DNA of 64,000 bases from Bilabrum cf. latius. Lineage: Eukaryota; Bigyra: Bicosoecida; Bigyra; Bicosoecida. This document shows positions 58,701 through 64,000 of this stretch, piece after piece. The notes under the pieces were generated by a model that worked only from the letters and a program-made list of their open reading frames with translations, searched no databases and was not told the origin of the DNA. The stretch's first letter is position 1, and each line of letters opens with the position of its first letter. The stretch covers positions 496,001-560,000 of the forward strand of contig OZ237769.1 in assembly GCA_965178125.1 (NCBI GenBank), given 5' to 3'. The position numbers were made by a program, and so were the translations under genes.

Positions 58701-60919
58701 CCTCCTCCACGCCGCCACCAGCTCAGCGTCCGCCACGCCGTAGCAGCGCTGGTGCACCGCCAGCCCGCACCCAGGGCCTCCGCACACGATGATCGGATCG
58801 TCCGCGAAGGACTCTGCCCGGCCGCACACTTCGCACGCAGGCAGCTGCCCCCCTCGCGCCCTGCCCCTGCCGCCGCCGCCGTTCTGGGGAACAACGGCAC
58901 CGGGGGCGTTGGCCTGGTTCGAGTGTGACCCAGCCACCGGGTCCGTGGGTGCGGCATGACCCGCGGCGGCTCCACCAGCTGCATTGCTGCTGCTGCTGCT
59001 GGTGGTGCTGGTGCTAGCCCCCCCTGATGGCATCCAGAGCACCCTCCGGGCCCTGGCCACCCCCTTCCTGTGACTCACCAGCAGCTCCCCGCCCACCCTC
59101 AGCCTGTCTCTAGAGGTCTGCGGCCCTTCCCTCGGGAGCGATAGCCCGCCCCTCCCCTGCTAGTGCCTGCCCTGCTCCCTCCTCCAGATCCCATCCACGT
59201 CCCAGTCCTGCAGACCGTCCCCCGCGCCCTCGTCGCTCGATGTCATGTCCCCGCAGCTGGAGGCACCACCGTCCACCACGGGACGAAGAGCCGCCGAACC
59301 TTCGCTGGGAGGTGCACCGTGGGATCCCAGTTCCTCCTTGCGGATGGATCCGAGTCCGTTGTTCCCCAGGACGGGCTCCTCCGCGTCCAGCACGCTGTCA
59401 AAGGAAGTGGACGAGTCGTAGGCAGGGCCCCTCACCCTGTGCCCCAGCAGCGTGCCTTGCCGCAGCTCCACACGGCGTCGAAGCAGAGCCAGCCGACGCC
59501 GCTCCATCCGCCCCGACTCTGCCGCAGCCCCCGCTGCCCCCCCAGGACCCCCACCGGCATTGACACCGTCGCCGCCGCCCGAAGTGGCGCCGCTCCTGCT
59601 CCTGCCGCGCCCCCTACCGCGCCCCCTTCCCCTTCCCCTGCCCCTTCCCCTGCCCCTGCCTCGCCCCCTGCCTCTTCGGCCGCGCGTGCTTCCAGTGTCC
59701 GGGCCCGCTGCCGAGCTGGAGGACGAGGAGGAGGCTCCCAGGGCGGAGGAGGCGGCGCTGCTGGACCGTAGCGGGCTGCGGCGCCTGCTGCTGCTGCGCG
59801 AGGTCTCGGGATCGTGTCGGTCCATCCACTGAGGCAGGAGGGACTGGGATGGCTCCGGCTGGGATTGCCCAATTGGCTGCCGCTCCTTTCTCAGTCTGGC
59901 TGCGAGCGGATAGAAATAGATTGTGTGGGAGAGGAGGACAGGAAGAGGGTGGAGAATGCCGAGAGTATGCTTAGAGAATTTCGAGCAAGGCATGATAATT
60001 CGTGGGTACGGAGATTTAGTGCGAACGCGAATCTGCTCGCCAGGAGCCGACCGCAGGGGATGATGCGGTCGCCCCCTGTGCCACTGGCCGGTGCAATTGC
60101 CACGCCACCACCGCAGACCGCACTGGCGCTCCGTTTCGCAAGCTTTTCTTACCGTCTTCCAGAGCAAGCTCTTTATCTAAAATGGACTTGGCTTTGGCTT
60201 TCATTTGGATGGCGAGCTTCGTCACGTCATTGTCGGGGCCATTGTACTCGACACAGTTGGATATGATCTGCTCGAAATCGGCGATTAGCTCCTTCACGCG
60301 GGTGTACTGACCCGCCGACACTTTCTGCGAGTGCGGCATGTAAACATAAATCATGGAAAATATGCGGGGGCCTGAGTTCGGGGCACGGAGCTTGCATGCA
60401 CCGTTTGCTGAGCGTGCCCGGGTGCCACCGAGGCGCAGCTGCATCGGCGGAGAGGCGCCCGCCCCAATGGGAGGCGCAGCGGCTGGCAGAGGCACGCATT
60501 CAACGCGTGCTTTTCGAAGGGAGCGGCGCATGGGAGCTGCATGGAAGCGGCATGCGTGATACGCAATGACGTCACTGGCTGGCTGGGAGTCGCGCGGCGG
60601 CTGACTGCCGCGAGTCCCCGGGGTGCAAGGCGGTTCCTGCCCTCGCTCCTTCGGCGAGGCGAGGGGCCTGATGACGCCCCAGGGAGCGTAGGCGATTGCA
60701 CGAATTACATTGAATACACACACTTGATTGCGGTGCCAAGCGCACTCTCACCTTTCGCATGTCGTCGAAGCACATGGGCTTCGAAATGACCTGGTAGTAG
60801 TCGGGCACTTGAGCCGTATCAACTGGCTGCTGAAAAAAGCTGTAGTAGTCATGCTGAGACAAGCGTGCAATTAGTTTGGGCAGCCTCTCTTGCAGCTGTC
60901 GTGCGGCCAGCGCGCTCAT
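46704..60919 (-). CDS. giant chromatin regulator: bromodomain, two PZP modules, GNAT-like domain, PHD finger
   Basis: Exons 60919-60752, 60324-60153 and 59899-46704 join in phase to 4,512 codons including TGA at 46706-46704. The N-terminal bromodomain spans exons 1-2 (YYSFFQQPVDTAQVPDYYQVISKPM, then FEQIISNCVEYNGPDND), closest to BRPF/BRD7/BRD9. PZP module 1 lies at about residues 465-1080 (CEVCGRAES, HQRCYGV, VCRLCHTQRGAITQCEYRACGYAAHASC). A GNAT-like acetyltransferase at about 2065-2590 (GGKLVGFVNYYL, VLYVATLQ, LFALACRHAASLGVRAALLD, VGYYRKVHG) is split by low-complexity inserts. PZP module 2 is at about 2820-3275 ([20 protein letters not shown]). The final PHD finger is at about 3900-3955 (YCLCRRTFEQDSSEMVCCHKCNEWYH). 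Thirteen TAG codons are in frame (59160, 58560, 57954, 57714, 56742, 52839, 51843, 48897, 48057, 48033, 47361, 47202, 46737; first base of each on the plus strand). It is probably nuclear, reading histone marks. Confidence 0.87.
53331..53440 (-). repeat. Gly-Arg (GR)n tract
   Basis: A run of Gly-Arg dipeptides coded by ccccgg/ccctgc/cctctg-type hexamers, next to the interrupted GNAT domain of the giant chromatin gene. RGG/GR tracts commonly bind RNA or undergo methylation; here the role is inferred only. Confidence 0.8.
59583..59690 (-). repeat. second Gly-Arg (GR)n tract
   Basis: A run of about 15 Gly-Arg pairs in the same giant protein, between the bromodomain and the first PZP module. It is built from very similar hexamers to the tract at 53331-53440. 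Confidence 0.8.
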
Positions 60920-61513
60920 GCTGCACGGCGCACCACCAGCTGCGACGCAAGGATGATCTGAGCGAGCTGGGCAGGTGAATGTCCGGACAGCCAGATCGGC
61001 TCAGCGTGTGGTACTTTGTGCATTAGTTTGCATTAATACGGTCGATATCGTGTCGAGTATTGCACCAGGCAGACCAGCGTCTGCATGCAAATCTGCATTG
61101 AGCGACGCAGTTGCCAAGAATACATCTAATCAACCGCCAGGATCCTGCTTCACTCGAGCAGGTATTTTACTATAACCTGTTTCAGCCTCATCGAAGTTAA
61201 AGAGCTGAAAAACCCCATACAGGCGAGAAATATCGAACCAAGGCACCTAACCAGAGTCTAGTGCGCCTCCGAAGCCAATTGGGACGATAAGATTGCTCGA
61301 CTATGCAACAAACTGGAATCAATGCAACTCACGTATGTCGAATAGATCAGGTAGACACCTATATGATCGAGTGATCGAGCGCAATAAGACAATTTCGCTC
61401 GATCACTTTTGGATTCAACCTCCAAATCAGATTTCCGACCAGAAACTATACGCTACCCAGAAGCGAAGCGAACCGAATTGAAGAATCCAGCGCATATCGT
61501 ACCCCCTGAAGCA
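60920..61513. promoter_or_regulatory. divergent intergenic region: chromatin gene / MRH protein
   Basis: About 594 bp separate two divergent start codons. It is AT-richer than the coding sequence. No RNA gene or long ORF is seen; short ORFs have no recognisable features. Both promoters are expected here. Confidence 0.45.
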
Positions 61514-62857
61514 ATGAAGGTTGTATCTACCGTGCTATTGTACGCGGCTGCATCATTGGCTTGCTGTGCCTGGGCTCAATCTGATGACCACGACCTGCCT
61601 CACGCCAACGATGACGATGAATTGGAAGGAATGTGCCGTGAAGGTGAGCATTTGGACAGTGACTAGGCGTGCTTGCGCACTGCACGTATCATTTTGATCA
61701 TGCATTCGTTTATTTGAGACGGTATGAAAGCGCAAGCCACGTGACGATTTCCTTGCATCATGGCATTGCGAAGTGTTGCTATTTCATGTGCAACCCGTTT
61801 TTTGCCATTCTGCTCGTTAGAATCTCGCAGAATTCGAGTGCAAGTACCAGCACGTGGATGCTGCAAACGGAAAGTACTACGGTTTCGATTTGAGGCCCTT
61901 GTGCCAGGACTCGATCCCGAACATGTACAAGATCTGTGAGAGGGCGGTTTGGGTCCGTGTCGAGTGGCGGAGAGCCTTGTGCTCCCATCCTCGGCGATTG
62001 GACGCTCTGCTACCTCCCGCACTTTATATTTGTAGTACTGGTGTTCATGTTTTACACGTTCTTACCTCTAAATCGCAGAGGATGAATCCGGCCACACGTA
62101 CCGCTTCAACATCTGCGGCGACGTCGGGCTCAAGTGCGCCCCCAAGGAGTGGGTGAGCCTCTACGACCACGGATCGGCCATGCAGACATGGGGAGACGTC
62201 CCCGAGTGCGACCTGACGGACCCCACGACGTACTGCACCGACATCGAGGACGGGCAGGCGCAGTGCTGCTCGTCTCCCTGCCAGATCCTCGGGGTGGGCG
62301 AGCCCTACTTTGAGCTACTCGACCGCAAGAACCCAGAGACCGGCGGGATCCGGGTGCTGCACCAGACCGTCCCCGCCCACGCGGACGACCCCTACAACTG
62401 CCCCTATGACCCCGACACGGGGGGCTTCTACCAGCGCGAGATGAAGATCGAGATCAGGTGCAACCCAAAGGAGAAGGGCCTCCAGGTCCAGTCCGTGGTC
62501 GAGAACCCCAACCGCCCCTGCTCGTACACGATTGCGGCCCAGTCCAAGTACGGCTGCGGCGCCAAGGTGACGAGCGCAAAGTCGGCAGGCAAGAGCGGCG
62601 GCAAGGTGGCCGGGGCCTTCTTCGGGGGCGTCTTCGCGACCCTCATCGTGGGCGCCGTCGGGTTCTACGTGTACCAGAGGCAGCAGATGGGCCTGCCCCT
62701 CCTCCCCTTCGACAACGCCCCCATCGGCAGCGGCGCGGCGGGCAGCGGCACCAGCAGCGGGTCCAGCGCAGGTGCCCCGGACGCCTCGTTCACCGGAGGG
62801 GCCGGCTCGGGGAGCGGCGAGGGCGCGGCCCAGGCAGGCACCTACTCTTCCCTCTGA
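61514..62857 (+). CDS. ATG27/MRH-domain type I membrane protein
   Basis: A secretory-pathway protein of the mannose-6-phosphate-receptor-homology/ATG27 type, built from exons 61514-61643, 61831-61935 and 62079-62857 (introns 187 and 143 nt; GTGAGC and GTGAGA donors, TCGCAG acceptors); 337 residues, TGA stop. The N-terminus is a signal peptide (MKVVSTVLLYAAASLACC, cleavage near AWA-QSD). The lumenal domain has the MRH pattern GKYYGFDLRPLC, HTYRFNICGDVGLKC, and paired Cys through PYNCPYDPDTGG and IEIRC. A single helix (FFGGVFATLIVGAVGFYVY) and a Gly/Ser-rich cytoplasmic tail follow. Joining exons 2 and 3 creates a TAG (T at 61935 plus AG at 62079-62080) between MYKI and DESGHTYRF. Both sides continue in the conserved frame, so that TAG must be sense. 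Confidence 0.85.
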
Positions 62858-63552
62858 TCCGATCTCTGATCCGATCACGAGGAGTGTGACGAGTACGTGT
62901 GTTGCGATGCGTGTGATGAGTGCGGTTGAGGCGATTCGCGTAGGAGGTGAGGTGAAGTGAAGTGAAGTGTGGTTCGCCCCTCCCCGCCCCCGATAGCAGC
63001 GTGCTGGGCCTTGTCTCTGGTTCCTCTCGCGGCCGCGCCCGGTCGCTCCCTTGCTCCGAGTTTTCTCCCGCGAGTCAGCCAGGCAGAGTCTTTGGGCGGG
63101 CCTCGTGCCCCCCGCCCTCTCCCCCCGCTTGCGTCCCGCCCCGCCGCGCACCCTGGAAACAGCGGTGCATCGGCGTGGCAGGGCACAGAAGGGGGATGGG
63201 GGGGCTGTACTCGCGGGCTGATCCGATCCTCTCTGCCCCCCTTGTGGGGTCAGGGGGGCGCTCGACCATGGGAGCGGAGGGGCTGCCGCAGGAGGAGACG
63301 GGGGTGTGCCTAGTGGGGGGCACGGGCAGGGTGCTGGAGGTGATTGTGGTGGCCGTGGTTGTTGGGGAGACGGTGGTGATGCAGTCTCATCCGTGACTGC
63401 GTAACCACTTGAGGCTGAGGTTGGGCTGCCCGTGCACTTGTCAGGTGGACCTGAGTTGAACACAGATTATAACGCAACAATGATCCGACCAATCTTGGCC
63501 CAGACTACATAAAGGTTAATTACCCCCTTCCCCCCCCCACTCCTTCTCCCCC
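62858..63552. other. convergent intergenic region
   Basis: This lies between the stops of two convergent genes. It is GC-rich, with long random open frames on both strands that lack family features. Two copies of ctgatccgatc sit directly after the upstream stop (62855-62877), another at about 63218, and one copy of gtgtgacgagta at 62884. Related words recur in coding DNA elsewhere in the window. Confidence 0.45.
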
Positions 63553-63999
63553 TCACACGATCCCGTCGGGATCAACGTCGGGCAGACCAGGCGAGCTGTT
63601 GCCGTCCATGTCGGCTCCATCCGGATCCACTCCTGCACCACTGGACGCGTCCCCGTCGACCTCAGCCCCTTCGACCTCGACCTCACCCCCAGAAGCCTCA
63701 TCCCCAGAAGCCTCACCCTCACCAGCCCCCTGTGCCCCACCATCCGCACCAGGCCCAGCTGCACCCTCACCAGCCCCCTGTGCCCCACCATCCGCACCAG
63801 GCCCAGGCCCAGGCGCAGGCACCGGTCTCCACAGTCTCTTCGACTCCTCCTCGAGCATGCCCAACAGCTCGTGCTCCTTACACTCCGCAAGATCATCGAT
63901 GAACGCTCGATCCAGGACGGGCGCCGATGGCTCGTTGTCCTTGTCGTGCAGCTCGGCCAGGTAGGGGTGCGCCAGGGCCTCTTCTGCGGTGATGCGGCG
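63553..63999 (-). CDS. MAP kinase, C-terminal part (continues past the right edge)
   Basis: The frame enters from the right edge with RRITAEEALAHPYLAELHD followed by KDNEPSAP, the signature of the end of the MAPK catalytic domain (subdomain XI and the start of the C-terminal extension). It then has the helix AFIDDLAECKEHELLGMLEEE and an acidic Gly/Ala/Glu-rich tail of about 90 residues ending DVDPDGIV before TGA. The tail contains two copies of a 15-residue acidic Gly/Ala repeat coded by a near-identical direct repeat at about 63721-63806. The catalytic domain lies outside the window, so the subfamily cannot be named. Confidence 0.75.
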   Translation of the reverse strand, partial: RRITAEEALAHPYLAELHDKDNEPSAPVLDRAFIDDLAECKEHELLGMLEEESKRLWRPVPAPGPGPGADGGAQGAGEGAAGPGADGGAQGAGEGEASGDEASGGEVEVEGAEVDGDASSGAGVDPDGADMDGNSSPGLPDVDPDGIV

Positions 64000-64000
64000 G

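Noticed and set aside
46704-59899. A degraded pseudogene with premature stops
   Set aside because: A decaying gene would collect TGA, TAA and frameshifts as well as TAG. None is seen in 13 kb, and zinc-binding Cys/His residues are intact.
1-64000. UAG = leucine
   Set aside because: Not excluded by most positions, but TAGs embedded in CAG runs in at least two independent genes favour Gln by single transitions. Left as the main alternative to test.
1-64000. CRISPR arrays, insertion sequences, bacterial operons
   Set aside because: Introns, eukaryotic ribosomal protein eL8, Rab and importin genes rule out a prokaryotic origin; short tandem repeats are coding microsatellites.
1-64000. tRNA genes, in particular a tRNA-Gln with CUA anticodon
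   Set aside because: A few ggttcgaat-like strings exist (for example near 22228 and 44010) but I could not fold any flanking sequence into a cloverleaf.

Overview
The window is nuclear DNA from a eukaryote, probably a GC-rich protist. It has spliceosomal introns (almost all GTGAG...CGCAG), tightly packed genes on both strands, and conserved eukaryotic proteins: eL8, Rab, importin-9, NPL4, USP7-type deubiquitinase, VTA1, SLC44 and a MAP kinase tail. A nepenthesin/CND41-like aspartic protease, a plant-like NPL4 and a short TOM22/TOM9-like protein fit the green lineage, but the sequence alone does not prove this.

The main observation is that UAG is a sense codon here, most likely glutamine. At least 57 in-frame TAG codons interrupt ten otherwise continuous genes. 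Reading frame and homology continue across each one. Several lie inside CAG (Gln) runs, and one exists only after splicing. No gene ends in TAG: of the 16 stop codons seen, 15 are TGA and one is TAA. A standard-code annotation would break this window into dozens of false short ORFs.

Layout. 1-6600: tail of an uncertain gene, eL8 (-), TOM22-like (+), an EF-hand protein with a prenylation box (+), and a tandem 1.31-kb duplication. 6.7-17.2 kb: aspartic protease (+), a small ORF (-), importin-9 (-), Rab GTPase (-), NPL4 (+). 17.2-19.9 kb: no gene recognised. 19.9-26.7 kb: nucleoplasmin-like FKBP (-), SLC44 choline-transporter-like protein (-) and VTA1 (+), the last two sharing a 119-bp divergent promoter. 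27.7-44.0 kb: a giant USP7/UBP12-like gene (+) of at least 5,442 codons in one reading frame with 25 TAG codons. 44.5-46.5 kb: an ankyrin-repeat protein (+). 46.7-60.9 kb: a second giant gene (-), 4,511 residues, with bromodomain, two extended PHD (PZP) modules, a GNAT-like acetyltransferase and a last PHD finger. 61.5-62.9 kb: an ATG27/MRH-type membrane protein (+). At the right edge is the 3' end of a MAP kinase (-).

The proteins serve ordinary cell functions: nuclear import, ubiquitin handling, chromatin reading, vesicle traffic and ESCRT. The unusual properties are the genetic code, the extreme low-complexity expansion of conserved proteins (including insertions inside catalytic domains), introns confined to 5' ends, and short DNA words that recur in different frames and orientations inside coding sequence.
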